In this document: positions 26,990 to 36,643 of the stretch, piece by piece | Position numbering within the stretch: the stretch's first letter is position 1 | Layout: each line of letters opens with the position of its first letter | DNA from: Kribbella antiqua | GTDB taxonomy: Bacteria; Actinomycetota; Actinomycetes; Propionibacteriales; Kribbellaceae | Reading direction: 5' to 3' | DNA length: 64,000 bases | Assembly (NCBI RefSeq): GCF_004345665.1 | Contig: NZ_SLWR01000002.1 | Coordinates: 310,001-374,000 of the forward strand | The notes under the pieces: model-generated | Database searches by the model: none | The model's input: the letters and a program-made list of their open reading frames with translations, nothing else | What the model was told of the DNA's origin: nothing | Position numbers and translations under genes: made by a program

Positions 26990-27420
26990 AAGTATCCCCT
27001 CACAGGCCCCGATCGGTTGTTAGCGTTCACAGTGTTGGCGTTAACATGCGGACTGGTCAAGACATCAACCAGAGATCCTGGCGTCACATTCTCGTAACGA
27101 CAGCCCGCCGGATCCTCTCGATGCGCCGGGCGGAAAGCCGTTACCTGGAAGGGATTTTCATCTCGCGGAGGGCTTCCCGGAGAGGTCTGGCAGCCGATCC
27201 GGGCGACCATCCTGGGTGGACTGTGGCAGATCCTCACCACCGCTGGACACGTTAACAACTGAAACATACTCACTGGGCCGAACGCGATCGTGCTGTGCCG
27301 TTGCCGTTACCCGGCCGATGGAGTGGCCAGTACTGGAAGTTGTCCACTACTGACCTGTCTGGGGGCCGCGGCGGGGTCTCACTCTGGAGCAAAGAAAGCC
27401 GCCCCAGGAGGTCACCGCCC
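26990..27420. other. Divergent intergenic region between chvE-like and RHS genes
   Basis: It holds the promoter of the sugar transporter operon with two LacI-type sites near 27018-27046, a third partial site near 27244-27257 (the half CGTTAACA), and the promoter of the RHS gene. No gene-like frame is supported here. Confidence 0.6.
27018..27046. promoter_or_regulatory. Tandem LacI-family operator-like sites
   Basis: TGTTAGCGTTCACA (27018-27031) and TGTTGGCGTTAACA (27033-27046) both resemble the TGTTA-N-CG-N-TAACA palindrome bound by LacI-family sugar regulators. Their centres are 15 bases apart and they sit 29-57 bases ahead of the chvE-like start. The lacI gene at the end of the same operon is the obvious candidate regulator. 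Confidence 0.65.
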
Positions 27421-30400
27421 ATGACCCGTTATTGGAAGTCCCGATTACATCGTCCTTATCCAGGCCCCCGGTCAGCGCGCTTGATCGGCGTCACCGTCGG
27501 TCTGGCGCTGGTTGCCGCCGTACTTCAGATTCCCCAGGATTCCGACGCCGTACAGGCCGAGGATGTGGCCGCGGCCGCGGAAGTCCAGCTCGAACGTGCT
27601 GACGAGGCAGCGGCTCTTGTCACCGCCCGGATGACAGGCAAGCCGGTGCTGATCACCGGCAAGACCACCGAGACCACTGAGTACCGCGCGCTGCCATCGG
27701 GCCGGATCGAGGCGACCGTCGCCGCCGGTCCGGTCCGGATGCGCGACGAGGACGACGAGTGGATCGACGTCGACGTGACGCTGGAACGTCAGACCGACGG
27801 TTCGGTCGCTCCCAGAGCCCACCCATACGGGCTCAAGCTTGCTGGTGCCACCACCGGCAAGGGAAACCACGAATTGGTCGCCGTCGGGACAACCGGCGCG
27901 CGGTCCAGCCTCGGCTGGTCCGGACCGTTGCCGGCCCCCGAACTCGACGGCAACACCGCCACCTACCGCGAGGTGAAGCCCGGGGTGGACCTCGTCGTCG
28001 AGGCGACCCGGACGGGTTACCAACAGCACCTTCTGGTGAAGAACAAGGCGGCTGCTGCCCAGGTCAAGCAGCTCCGGATGCCGTGGAGGACCGACGGCAT
28101 GACCACCAGGCTCGACGGCAAGGGTGGTCTGTCCGTCCGATCCACAAAGGGCGGGCCGAGTCGCGACGTACCGGCTCCGGTGATGTGGGACTCGACCGTC
28201 GACCAGGCCTCCGGTGAGCACACGCGCAGGGCTCCGGTCGGGCTCGGCCTGGCCAAGGACGCCCTGGTCCTGACGCCGGACACCGGCTTCCTCAGCGACC
28301 CGAAGACCGTCTACCCGGTGACGATCGACCCGTCGCAGAGCTCGGGTGCGAACTTCGACACGTTCGTCCAGAACACCTATACCAGCGACCAGTCCGCGGC
28401 GACCGAGCTCAAGCTCGGCACGTACGACGGCGGCACCAACAAGGCCAGGTCGTATCTGCGGTTCGACAACCAGGAATGGCTGTGGGACAAGCAGATCCAG
28501 GCCGCCACGCTGAACCTGTGGGAGAGCCACTCGTACTCCTGTGCGGCGGCGGGCTGGGAGGCGTGGCGCACCGCGGACGTCTCCAACACGGCGCGTTGGA
28601 CCGTGCAGCCGGCAACCCTGGAGAAGGTCGGTACGTCGACCCAGACGAAGGGCTTCTCGGACTCCTGCGGGGACGGCTGGGTGACGATCCCGGTGACGGC
28701 CGCGTTCCAGTACACGGCAACAAACCACGCGACCAAGACGAATATCGGGATCAAGGCCGCCAGCGAGACCGACAGCACTGGCTGGAAGCGATTCGCCTCC
28801 CGGGAGGCCGCGGCCAATCCGCCATCGGTGACGATCACCTACCAGACCAAGACCGCCGTGATCGCCCAGGCGACCGCGCCGGAGACTGTCTGCGGAACCG
28901 GCGCCACACGTCCGTACATCTCCAGCCGCACGCCTCAGTTGCGGGCGCAGATCAGCGACGGTCTCGGCGCTCCGGTGTACGGAAACTTCGAGTGGCAGCC
29001 GATCGGCGGAGCCACCACCGCCGCCACCGAGGGCCCCGGCGCATCCGGCGCCTGGATGGGCACCGCCATCCCCAGCGGCGCTTTCGCCGAGGGCGGCAGC
29101 TACGCCTGGCGCGTGCAGGGCACCGACAGTACGACGCCCGGCGCGTGGTCGAACTGGTGTGAATTCACCGTCGACACCATCGCACCCTCAGCCGCACCGA
29201 CTGTCTCGTCCACGACATACCCGGTCGGCCAGTGGTCAGGTGGAGCCGGTACGGCCGGGACTTTCACCTTCGGCGCCTCGGGTGTCGCCGATGTGGTGGC
29301 TTACGAGTACGGCGTCGACACCAACCCGCCGGACGAGGTGATCAACGCCGCCACTCCGGGGGCGACCACCAGCATCAGCATCACCCCGACCGCGGACGGA
29401 CCGCACACGTTGTGGGTCCGGACCAGGGACCGGGCCGGTAACCGGTCGCCGCTGACGGCGTACGAGTTCGCTGTCGGTGGTGGTGCGGTGATCGCACCGA
29501 AGACCGGTGACATCAGCGCTGCCAAGACAGCGATCGTCGGCGTGGGCCGCAGTACCGCCACCGCCGTCACGTACCAGTGGCGTCGCGGTGACACCGACAC
29601 GTGGGTGACGATCCCGGCTGCCCATGTCCAGGTCGCCGCCGGTGGTGGTGCGGTGACGTGGCCGCTGCCGAGCAGTGGCAACGGACAATTCCCGAAGCTG
29701 AACTGGAACCTGGAGGCCACGCTGGCCGCGATCGACGCCCAGTCGATCCCGCGCGACGGTCCGGTCCAGATCCGGGGCAACTTCACCGGTGGCACAGCCG
29801 CATCGTCGGGTGCGGTCAAGCTCACCTTCGACCGCAACCTCGCGACCGCGGCCACTGAAGAGATCGGTCCCGGTGAGGTGAACCTGCTGACCGGAAACGT
29901 CACCCTGTCCGACACCGATGTCTCGGTGGACTCCTACGGCAGCGATCTGACCGTCAACCGGACCTACAACACCCGTCAGTCGGCCAAGACCGACGACTCG
30001 GGCATGTTCGGACCGGGCTGGATCTCCGGTGCGGTCGTGGACGAGGCCCAGACGCCGTACACGTCCCTCGATGTCTTCGGCACCCTGATCCAGGTCGGAA
30101 CACCCGATGGCGACACCGTCGGCTTCACAGCTCGGGACGGCGTCAACTTCGATCCCGAGGTGGGTCAGGCTTCGCTGAAGCTGACTTACGCGAGTACGAC
30201 GGACACGTACAAACTCACCGACGAGCAGGGCTCGATCGTGACGTTCGGCCGGGTCACGGGAACGACTGCGGGCCAGTACTACCCGACGGCGACGACGCTG
30301 CCAGGCAGCAACCAGATCACGACGTACAACTGGGAGAAGGTGACGATCGGCGGTGTCGAGGTGGTACGGCCGATCCGCATGCTGGCGCCCGTTCCGGATG

Positions 30401-33400
30401 GTGTCAGTTGCGCGACGATGGCACGTGGCTGCCGGGCGCTGAACTTCACCTATGCCACAACGACGACGGCCACCGGAACCACTGAGGGCGACTACATCGG
30501 ACGGGTGAAGGAGATCTCCTTCACTGCTTGGGATCCGGACCTTGCGACGCCGGCTCTGCGGACTGTGCCGGTCGCACGGTACAGCTACGACAATGCAGGC
30601 CGGCTGCGGTCGACCTGGGACCCACGGCTGGACTCCGGCACCACCCACATCGGAGACACCTACAGCTACCAGGCCGACGGTGTGCTCTCGACGATCAAGT
30701 CGGCCGGGCAGGAGCCTTGGCAGCTGACCTACACCACGCTGCCGAACGACCCCGCCATCGGCCGACTGCACAAGGTGTCCCGCTCCGCGCTGGCCGCAGG
30801 CACCGCTGTCGAAACCGTTGTCTACAAGGTTCCGGTGTCCGGAGCAGGTGCACCGAACGACCTGTCTCCTGGACAGACCAAGCGGTGGGGCCAGCCTGAG
30901 GCTCCGACTGACGCCGCGGCAGTCTTCCCGCCTGACCAGGTGCCCAGTGGCAACCCGGCAACCGGTGCGCTGCCGTCGAGCTACGAGCGGGCAACCGTCA
31001 CCTACCTGGACGCCAACGGCCGGGAGGTCAACAAGGCGGCACCGGGCGGCAACATCAATGCCACCTGGTACGACGGTTTCAGCAACTCCGTTCGCTCATT
31101 GACGGCGGAGAACCGCAATCGGGCCCTGAACCAGTCGCAGTCGGACAACGACGCCGCGGAACAGAGCCTGGCGCAGGCCTACTCCACCGTGAACACCTAC
31201 TCCCTGGACGGAGAACGGCTCGAGACCACACTGGAGCCTGAGACCGAGGTCCGGCTCAGCACCGGCGCCACCGCAAGGGGCAGGCAACTCACCCGCAACA
31301 CCTACGACCAGGGCGCGCCCGCGTCAGGCGGTCCGTTCAATCTGGTCACCACCACGGAGACGCAGGTCCGGCTATGGGGTGCGGGCGGTACAGCGGTCGA
31401 GACAGATCGCCGGGTCACGACGACGTCGTACAACTGGTCGCTGCGGATGCCGACGGCAACGACCACCGACCCGGGCGGGCTCGGCCAGACCGTGCGTACG
31501 ACGCTTGACCCTGTCACCGGTCTCGAAACCTCGACGACCCAGGTCGCCGGCGGTACGACGACCAACACCCCGGCCACGCAGAAGACGATCTACTACCGGG
31601 CCACCGCCGGATCGGGCTACAGCGAGTGCGATCTGCGGCCGGAGTGGGCGAACCTGGTCTGCCGGCTCCAGCCGGGCGGTCAGGCGGCCAGCGGGCCGGA
31701 GCTGCCGGTGAAGGTCCAGACGTACGACATGTTCAACCAGCAACGCCTACTGGTCGAGAAGACCAGCGCCGGCACGCTGCGGACCAGTACGACGAAGTAC
31801 GACGCGGCCGGCCGGATCGTGGAGGTCTCCACCGTGGCGGCCGCGGGTCTCGGTACGGCGGTTCCGACCCTGCGCACCGTCTACGACCCGCTCAACGGCA
31901 ACATCGTCAGGTCCCAGTCGGTGGTCGACGGTGTCGTCACGGCCGAGATCGTTCGCGGCTACGACACGCTCGGCCGGATCACGTCGTACAAGGATGCCGA
32001 TGGCAACGTATCCACCACGACGTACGACCTGCTCGGCCGGGTGGCGACCAGTTCGGACGGCAAGGCCAACCGGACGTACGGCTACGACTACCGCGGTCTG
32101 CTCACCTCGGTGACCGACAGCCACACCGGCACCTACACCGGTAGCTACAACGCCGACGGGCACCTCGTCAGCGAGACCTGGCCGAACGGCATCAAGGTCG
32201 ACACCCGGTACGACGAAGCCGGCGAGGAGGCCGGCATCACCTACACCAAGCCCGGGTGTTCCACAGGTGACTGCACGCTGTTCAGCGAATCGCAGACCGC
32301 GACAGCGCACGGCCAGACGGCCAGGCGGGTGTCCACGCTGTCCAGCCAGGTCTACCACCAGGATGCGGCCGGCCGGGTCACGTCGGTGGAGGAGACCAAG
32401 GGTGAGAAATGTGTGACCCGGACCTACGGGTTCAGCACTGCCACGGACAGGACGAGTGTCACCGAGTACGGTCCGGCTGCTGACGGCAGTTGCCAGACCA
32501 CCACTCCGGCAAGCTCGCGGACGTGGACGTACGACACAGCCAACCGGGTGAACACGGCCGGCTACGTGTACGACGCTCTCGGCCGGACCACCACCGTGCC
32601 GGACATCGACACCGGCGCACCCGCGGCCGGGAACGTGACGGCGACCTACCACGCGGACGACCTGGTCGACACAGTCACTCAGGGCGGTCGTACGACGGAC
32701 TACACCATCGATGTCACCGGCGAGCGGATCCGATCCTGGACCGACAACTCGACCGGTGAGGTGGTGACGAACGTCAACCACTACGACGAGGACACGGATT
32801 CGCCGGCCTGGACCCAGGAAGGCGAGAGCCGGTTCACCCGGGTCGTCGCCGGCCTGGCCGGAATGACCGCGATCATCGACAGCGACAGCGGCGTACCGGA
32901 CTGGCAGATCGCAGATCTGTCCGGCGACATCGTGGCCACGGTCCACAGTGGTGACGAAGGGCTGTCCAGCACCAGCGAGTCCGACGAGTACGGCCAGGTC
33001 AGCGACCCCGAGGCCGTCGGAAAGCAGCGCTACGGCTGGCTCGGCACGCAACAGCGAGCCGCGGACGCACCGTCCGGGATCGTCCTGATGGGTGTCCGGC
33101 TCTACAACCCGACAACCGGGCGCTTCCTGCAGCTCGACCCCGTCTACGGCGCCAGCTGCAACGCGTACGAGTACACCTGCGCCGACCCGGTGGACAAGGT
33201 CGACCTGGACGGCAAGTGGCCGTGCTGGAGCAAGAAATGCTTGCTCAAAGCGGCCGCGAAGAAGTGGAAGGCACTCAAGAAGAAGATCAAGAAGAACAAG
33301 GTCGTGCGCTGGGTCTGGCGCAAGGTCGTCAAGAACCAGTACGTCAGAGCCTGCGCCAGGGGCGCCGGTCTGGGGATGTTGAGGAAGTCCTTCTGGGCCA

Positions 33401-33540
33401 AGTTCCACCGGGCCCCGTACAAGATCGGCCGCTGGGGCGCGCAAGGCTGCGCGGTCGGCGTCATCCAGAAGTACGTCTGGAAGAAGGTTCGGCAGTGGAG
33501 GCCGAAGTACCCCTTCCCGCATTGGGGCAGTTACGGATAA
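27421..33540 (+). CDS. Giant secreted RHS-repeat protein with cationic C-terminal tail
   Basis: The 2,039-residue protein has a hydrophobic export segment at residues 22-37 and a DNRLRE-type beta domain (about 320-470). Ig-like sections follow, then the DUF6531-like start of the RHS shell near residue 820 (YGSDLTVNRTYNTRQ). Dozens of Y-D-x-x-G-R repeats run from about 1055 to 1880, and the closing hallmark RLYNPTTGRFLQLDP is near 1895. After the DLDGKWP boundary (about 1928) a 105-residue tail is rich in Lys, Arg and Trp with four cysteines. RHS shells encapsulate a C-terminal effector, often a toxin. The ATG at 27421 follows AGGAGGT; no immunity gene follows, only a terminator. Confidence 0.88.
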   Translation: MTRYWKSRLHRPYPGPRSARLIGVTVGLALVAAVLQIPQDSDAVQAEDVAAAAEVQLERADEAAALVTARMTGKPVLITGKTTETTEYRALPSGRIEATVAAGPVRMRDEDDEWIDVDVTLERQTDGSVAPRAHPYGLKLAGATTGKGNHELVAVGTTGARSSLGWSGPLPAPELDGNTATYREVKPGVDLVVEATRTGYQQHLLVKNKAAAAQVKQLRMPWRTDGMTTRLDGKGGLSVRSTKGGPSRDVPAPVMWDSTVDQASGEHTRRAPVGLGLAKDALVLTPDTGFLSDPKTVYPVTIDPSQSSGANFDTFVQNTYTSDQSAATELKLGTYDGGTNKARSYLRFDNQEWLWDKQIQAATLNLWESHSYSCAAAGWEAWRTADVSNTARWTVQPATLEKVGTSTQTKGFSDSCGDGWVTIPVTAAFQYTATNHATKTNIGIKAASETDSTGWKRFASREAAANPPSVTITYQTKTAVIAQATAPETVCGTGATRPYISSRTPQLRAQISDGLGAPVYGNFEWQPIGGATTAATEGPGASGAWMGTAIPSGAFAEGGSYAWRVQGTDSTTPGAWSNWCEFTVDTIAPSAAPTVSSTTYPVGQWSGGAGTAGTFTFGASGVADVVAYEYGVDTNPPDEVINAATPGATTSISITPTADGPHTLWVRTRDRAGNRSPLTAYEFAVGGGAVIAPKTGDISAAKTAIVGVGRSTATAVTYQWRRGDTDTWVTIPAAHVQVAAGGGAVTWPLPSSGNGQFPKLNWNLEATLAAIDAQSIPRDGPVQIRGNFTGGTAASSGAVKLTFDRNLATAATEEIGPGEVNLLTGNVTLSDTDVSVDSYGSDLTVNRTYNTRQSAKTDDSGMFGPGWISGAVVDEAQTPYTSLDVFGTLIQVGTPDGDTVGFTARDGVNFDPEVGQASLKLTYASTTDTYKLTDEQGSIVTFGRVTGTTAGQYYPTATTLPGSNQITTYNWEKVTIGGVEVVRPIRMLAPVPDGVSCATMARGCRALNFTYATTTTATGTTEGDYIGRVKEISFTAWDPDLATPALRTVPVARYSYDNAGRLRSTWDPRLDSGTTHIGDTYSYQADGVLSTIKSAGQEPWQLTYTTLPNDPAIGRLHKVSRSALAAGTAVETVVYKVPVSGAGAPNDLSPGQTKRWGQPEAPTDAAAVFPPDQVPSGNPATGALPSSYERATVTYLDANGREVNKAAPGGNINATWYDGFSNSVRSLTAENRNRALNQSQSDNDAAEQSLAQAYSTVNTYSLDGERLETTLEPETEVRLSTGATARGRQLTRNTYDQGAPASGGPFNLVTTTETQVRLWGAGGTAVETDRRVTTTSYNWSLRMPTATTTDPGGLGQTVRTTLDPVTGLETSTTQVAGGTTTNTPATQKTIYYRATAGSGYSECDLRPEWANLVCRLQPGGQAASGPELPVKVQTYDMFNQQRLLVEKTSAGTLRTSTTKYDAAGRIVEVSTVAAAGLGTAVPTLRTVYDPLNGNIVRSQSVVDGVVTAEIVRGYDTLGRITSYKDADGNVSTTTYDLLGRVATSSDGKANRTYGYDYRGLLTSVTDSHTGTYTGSYNADGHLVSETWPNGIKVDTRYDEAGEEAGITYTKPGCSTGDCTLFSESQTATAHGQTARRVSTLSSQVYHQDAAGRVTSVEETKGEKCVTRTYGFSTATDRTSVTEYGPAADGSCQTTTPASSRTWTYDTANRVNTAGYVYDALGRTTTVPDIDTGAPAAGNVTATYHADDLVDTVTQGGRTTDYTIDVTGERIRSWTDNSTGEVVTNVNHYDEDTDSPAWTQEGESRFTRVVAGLAGMTAIIDSDSGVPDWQIADLSGDIVATVHSGDEGLSSTSESDEYGQVSDPEAVGKQRYGWLGTQQRAADAPSGIVLMGVRLYNPTTGRFLQLDPVYGASCNAYEYTCADPVDKVDLDGKWPCWSKKCLLKAAAKKWKALKKKIKKNKVVRWVWRKVVKNQYVRACARGAGLGMLRKSFWAKFHRAPYKIGRWGAQGCAVGVIQKYVWKKVRQWRPKYPFPHWGSYG

Positions 33541-33566
33541 GCCGCCGCTGATCCGCTGATCCACCG

Positions 33567-33598
33567 CCCCGGGCGGCCCGCAACTGGGCCGCCCGGGG
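33567..33598. terminator. Bidirectional hairpin between convergent RHS and GH27 genes
   Basis: CCCCGGGCGGCCC (33567-33579) pairs perfectly with GGGCCGCCCGGGG (33586-33598) around a 6-base loop. It lies 26 bases after the RHS stop and 24 bases from the stop of the opposing alpha-galactosidase gene, so it can end both transcripts. Confidence 0.75.
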
Positions 33599-33622
33599 TC
33601 GGGTCAGTAGGGCGGCGAGGCG

Positions 33623-36058
33623 TCAGGGTTTGGTGATGGTGTAGCGGATTGTGTCGTTGCGGAGTACGTCGCCTGAGACCTTGACGATGCGCAGGGTGTG
33701 CTGGCCGTCCTTCAGGCCGGTGGCGGTGAAAGCCTGCCGGGCTGTGACCCGGGCATCGTTGTGGAGGTCCACGCGGCGTACGAGCTTGCCGTCGAGGTAG
33801 ACATCGGCTTCGCCCTGGTCCGGGGCGAGGGCCGTGTCCCACTCGACGCCGTTGCCGGAGAAGGTGAAGTTGATCGCCGCGCCGTTGGCGGTCGCGTAGT
33901 GGACGTCGTCGCGGTAGTCGCCCCGGAACCGGAAGTCGAGCGCCGCGCTGCCGGCCGGCAGAGTGGACAGGTACGCCTTGCTGATCGTAACGGTCGAGCC
34001 GTCGACCGTGTAGTCGGTCCCCTTCACCAGGTCCTGGCCGCCCTTCGAGACGCCGGCCAGCTCGCCCGGGTCGCGACCGATCTGGACGCTCACATCGGCC
34101 GGAGCGGACTTGTCGAAGGTCGCCTTGTCCGGGGTGAGCAGGCTTTCCTGCCGGACGTTGAGCTTGTCGAGCAGCATGAACTGGCCGGACTTCTTCACGC
34201 CACGGATCGTGTGGTTCCCGTTCGGCAGGTCCGAGCTGCTGTAGACGACCTGCTGCGGTTTGTTGTGTCCCTGCGCCGGATCCAGGTACGTACTCACGGT
34301 CTGCTTGAACTGACCGTCGATGTAGATGTCCACGTCACCCTGACCACCGTCGGTCTCGGTCACGTAGTCGATCCCGGTGCCGACGAACGAGTACGAGAAC
34401 GAGTCGCCGTTGGTCTCCGTCCACTGCACGTCGTCCTGGTAGTCGCCGAGACCACGTCCGCCGCTGTAGTTCCACGAGCCGGTGTAGACGATCTGCGAGT
34501 TGTTGTTGTTGATCTCGACGGTCCGGGTGCCGACATCAGCGGCTTGCGCGGCCGAATCCGTCACGGCGACGGTCAGGGCCTGCGACACGGCCGGGACCTC
34601 GTAGTTGTCGTTGCGCTGCCAGGTTCCGTCGTACGAGACCCGCAGGTCGTCGTCGTTGACGCGGATCGCCGAGTTCTTCTGCGGGGTCACCTTGAACAGC
34701 CGGGTGCCGTGGACCGGCACGTTCTGAGCGGTGTAGCCGGAGGTGAACTGGCCGAGGTCCTTGTGTGCCCACAGGTCGCGGACGCGAGCCGCGCCGTCCA
34801 GTCCGAGGTCCGCCCAGTTCACCGTCATGTCCGCGTCGGCCTGCCCGAGGTTGAAGAGGGCAACGGTGTACGTGCCGTCACCGTTGAGCGCGAACCAGGT
34901 CTGCCGGTTCGTCTTCATCGACAGCGGTTGCGCGGGCCGTCCGGCCTGGTCGACACCGATCGCCTCGCGGTTCGTGAGCAACTCGAGGCCGTACGAGTCG
35001 AGCCGGGTCAGGTCGTTGCCGACGTACATCGGAGCGGCCGAGATCGCCCACAGCGTTGCCGCTGTACGACGTTCGTCCTTGGTCAGCCCGTCCATCTGGC
35101 CGTTGCCCACATCCAGCGAGTCCAGGTCGTTCCAGCCGCCCGGCCCAGCGTGGCGCCACCAGTCCGCCAGCTTCGGGAACAGCCGGTTGATGTTCGGCCA
35201 GGCCGTGAGCGCCTGACCGGGGCAGTAGCACTCCACGTCCCACTCGATCCGCCAGCCGTTGGCGTACTGCTTCCAGTAGTCCGCGTAGTTGATGTCCAGA
35301 GCCCACGACAGTTCGAGCCAGATCTTGTGCCGAGCCAGTGCCTGCGACCACGCCTTGACGTCGCCGCGAGCGTCGAGCGAAAGATCGCTGATCCCCGATC
35401 CCGGCGTCACGCTGTCGAACTTGAGGAAGTCGACGCCCCAGGCGCCGTACAGATCGGCGATCGAGTCGATGTACTTCTGGGCGCACGGTTTCGAGAAGTC
35501 GATCCGGTAGCCGATACCCCAGTAGTCCGCCTTCTGCAGCGGTTGGACGGCGAGGTCGCCGGTCTTGCACTCGGGGGCGCCGTACACCGGAAGGTTGGCG
35601 TCGATCAGCGCCTTCGTGATGCCGGGGATGCCGTAGAGCCCGACCTTCTGGCCGTTGGCGTGGATGTGGTCGATCACCGCCTGCAGGCCGTTCGGGTACA
35701 GCGTCTTGCTCGGCACCGGCCGGCCGTACTCGTCGTTGCTGCCGTTCCACCCAGCGTCGATGTTGATGTGGTCGTAGCCGTACGGCTGGAGCTTCTGATG
35801 CATCGCGTCGGACTGCTCGATCAGCTTGGCCGCCGAGATCCAGCCCGGGCCGTCCCCGCTGTACACCTGCATGCTGTAACTGCTCCAGCCCATGTAGGGC
35901 TTGAGCGCCTGCTCCCCCGCCGGTCCGCCGGTAGCACTCGCCGCGGTGGCGATCGCGGCCGGCGCCGGTACGGCGGACGACGGCGCAGCCAAGCCGGCCG
36001 GAATCAGCCCGGCGACTGCGAGACCCACAAGCGCGCCTCGTAGAGCCCATCTGGTCAT
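33623..36058 (-). CDS. Secreted GH27 alpha-galactosidase with duplicated beta modules and an X2 domain
   Basis: The 811-residue exported enzyme has a signal peptide (MTRWALRGALVGLAVAGLIP to about residue 35). A GH27 (beta/alpha)8 barrel spans about 50-400, with Asp215 in FLKFDSV as likely nucleophile and Asp274 in WRIEWDVE as likely acid/base. A C-terminal beta domain to about 470 follows, then two related carbohydrate-binding-like modules (about 490-635 and 713-811) flanking an X2/Ig-like domain (about 644-712). It should release alpha-linked galactose from plant galactomannan or oligosaccharides outside the cell. The gene is monocistronic, with a sigma-70-like promoter about 80-105 bases upstream. 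Confidence 0.87.
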   Translation of the reverse strand: MTRWALRGALVGLAVAGLIPAGLAAPSSAVPAPAAIATAASATGGPAGEQALKPYMGWSSYSMQVYSGDGPGWISAAKLIEQSDAMHQKLQPYGYDHINIDAGWNGSNDEYGRPVPSKTLYPNGLQAVIDHIHANGQKVGLYGIPGITKALIDANLPVYGAPECKTGDLAVQPLQKADYWGIGYRIDFSKPCAQKYIDSIADLYGAWGVDFLKFDSVTPGSGISDLSLDARGDVKAWSQALARHKIWLELSWALDINYADYWKQYANGWRIEWDVECYCPGQALTAWPNINRLFPKLADWWRHAGPGGWNDLDSLDVGNGQMDGLTKDERRTAATLWAISAAPMYVGNDLTRLDSYGLELLTNREAIGVDQAGRPAQPLSMKTNRQTWFALNGDGTYTVALFNLGQADADMTVNWADLGLDGAARVRDLWAHKDLGQFTSGYTAQNVPVHGTRLFKVTPQKNSAIRVNDDDLRVSYDGTWQRNDNYEVPAVSQALTVAVTDSAAQAADVGTRTVEINNNNSQIVYTGSWNYSGGRGLGDYQDDVQWTETNGDSFSYSFVGTGIDYVTETDGGQGDVDIYIDGQFKQTVSTYLDPAQGHNKPQQVVYSSSDLPNGNHTIRGVKKSGQFMLLDKLNVRQESLLTPDKATFDKSAPADVSVQIGRDPGELAGVSKGGQDLVKGTDYTVDGSTVTISKAYLSTLPAGSAALDFRFRGDYRDDVHYATANGAAINFTFSGNGVEWDTALAPDQGEADVYLDGKLVRRVDLHNDARVTARQAFTATGLKDGQHTLRIVKVSGDVLRNDTIRYTITKP

Positions 36059-36136
36059 GAGCGGTGACCTCTCTGACGATCTGACCGCCGAGCCCCAAGG
36101 TTCCCGGCACGAACCCGAGAACTCGGATCCGATAGG

Positions 36137-36165
36137 ATATTGGAACCTTTACTTAACCCTGTCAA
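36137..36165 (-). promoter_or_regulatory. Sigma-70-type promoter of the alpha-galactosidase gene
   Basis: On the minus strand TTGACA (36160-36165) is followed after 17 bases by CAATAT (36137-36142), about 80 bases before the GH27 start. The region is AT-richer than its surroundings, as expected of a promoter. No clear operator was seen. Confidence 0.55.
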
Positions 36166-36222
36166 GATATCAGCGAGATCCACCCTGGGCATATCGTCGG
36201 CCCTGGACGCGTTCTTGGTGAC

Positions 36223-36642
36223 ATGAGTGATTGGAATACGCAGACCATCACCGAGTTCCGGGCGAACGAGGGCCGGGTCGGTGGTCCCTTCGAAGGCGCA
36301 CCGATGGTCTTGCTGCACCATCGCGGCCGCAAGAGTGGGCGGGAGTACGTCGCCCCGACCATGTACCTCCCACACGACACCGACCCCGATACCATCTACG
36401 TCTTCGCATCCAAGGGCGGAGCACCCACCAACCCGGACTGGTACGTCAATCTGACGGCCGCGGGCAAAGCCACCATCGAGCGTGGAACCGAGACGTACGA
36501 CGTCATCGTCCACGAGCTGACCGGCGCCGAACGCGACCGCGTCTACGCCGAGCAGGCCCGCCGCTACCCGGGTTTCGCCAAGTACGAACGCCAGACCGCC
36601 GGCATCCGCACGATCCCGGTCCTCGAGCTTCGGCGCGGCTGA
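36223..36642 (+). CDS. Deazaflavin (F420)-dependent nitroreductase-family protein (DDN-like)
   Basis: The 139-residue single-domain split beta-barrel belongs to the Ddn-type F420-dependent oxidoreductase family of actinomycetes. Conserved segments are LLHHRGRKSGREYVAPTMYL and GGAPTNPDWYVNLTAAGKAT, which contribute to F420 phosphate and deazaflavin binding. Members reduce quinones, furanocoumarins or other activated double bonds with F420H2. It starts at an ATG at 36223 and stands alone between a divergent GH27 gene and a convergent propeller gene. The physiological substrate is unknown. Confidence 0.88.
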   Translation: MSDWNTQTITEFRANEGRVGGPFEGAPMVLLHHRGRKSGREYVAPTMYLPHDTDPDTIYVFASKGGAPTNPDWYVNLTAAGKATIERGTETYDVIVHELTGAERDRVYAEQARRYPGFAKYERQTAGIRTIPVLELRRG

Positions 36643-36643
36643 T

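Noticed and set aside
24218-27097. A 959-codon open frame on the plus strand
   Set aside because: It is antisense to three well-supported sugar transporter genes and its translation shows no family motif; GC-rich antisense frames are often open.
31747-33564. A 605-codon minus-strand frame that could be an RHS immunity gene
   Set aside because: It lies entirely antisense within the RHS repeats and shows no independent protein features.
33698-36043. A 781-codon plus-strand frame
   Set aside because: It mirrors the alpha-galactosidase gene, is rich in Val/Arg/Asp without domain pattern, and has no ribosome site.
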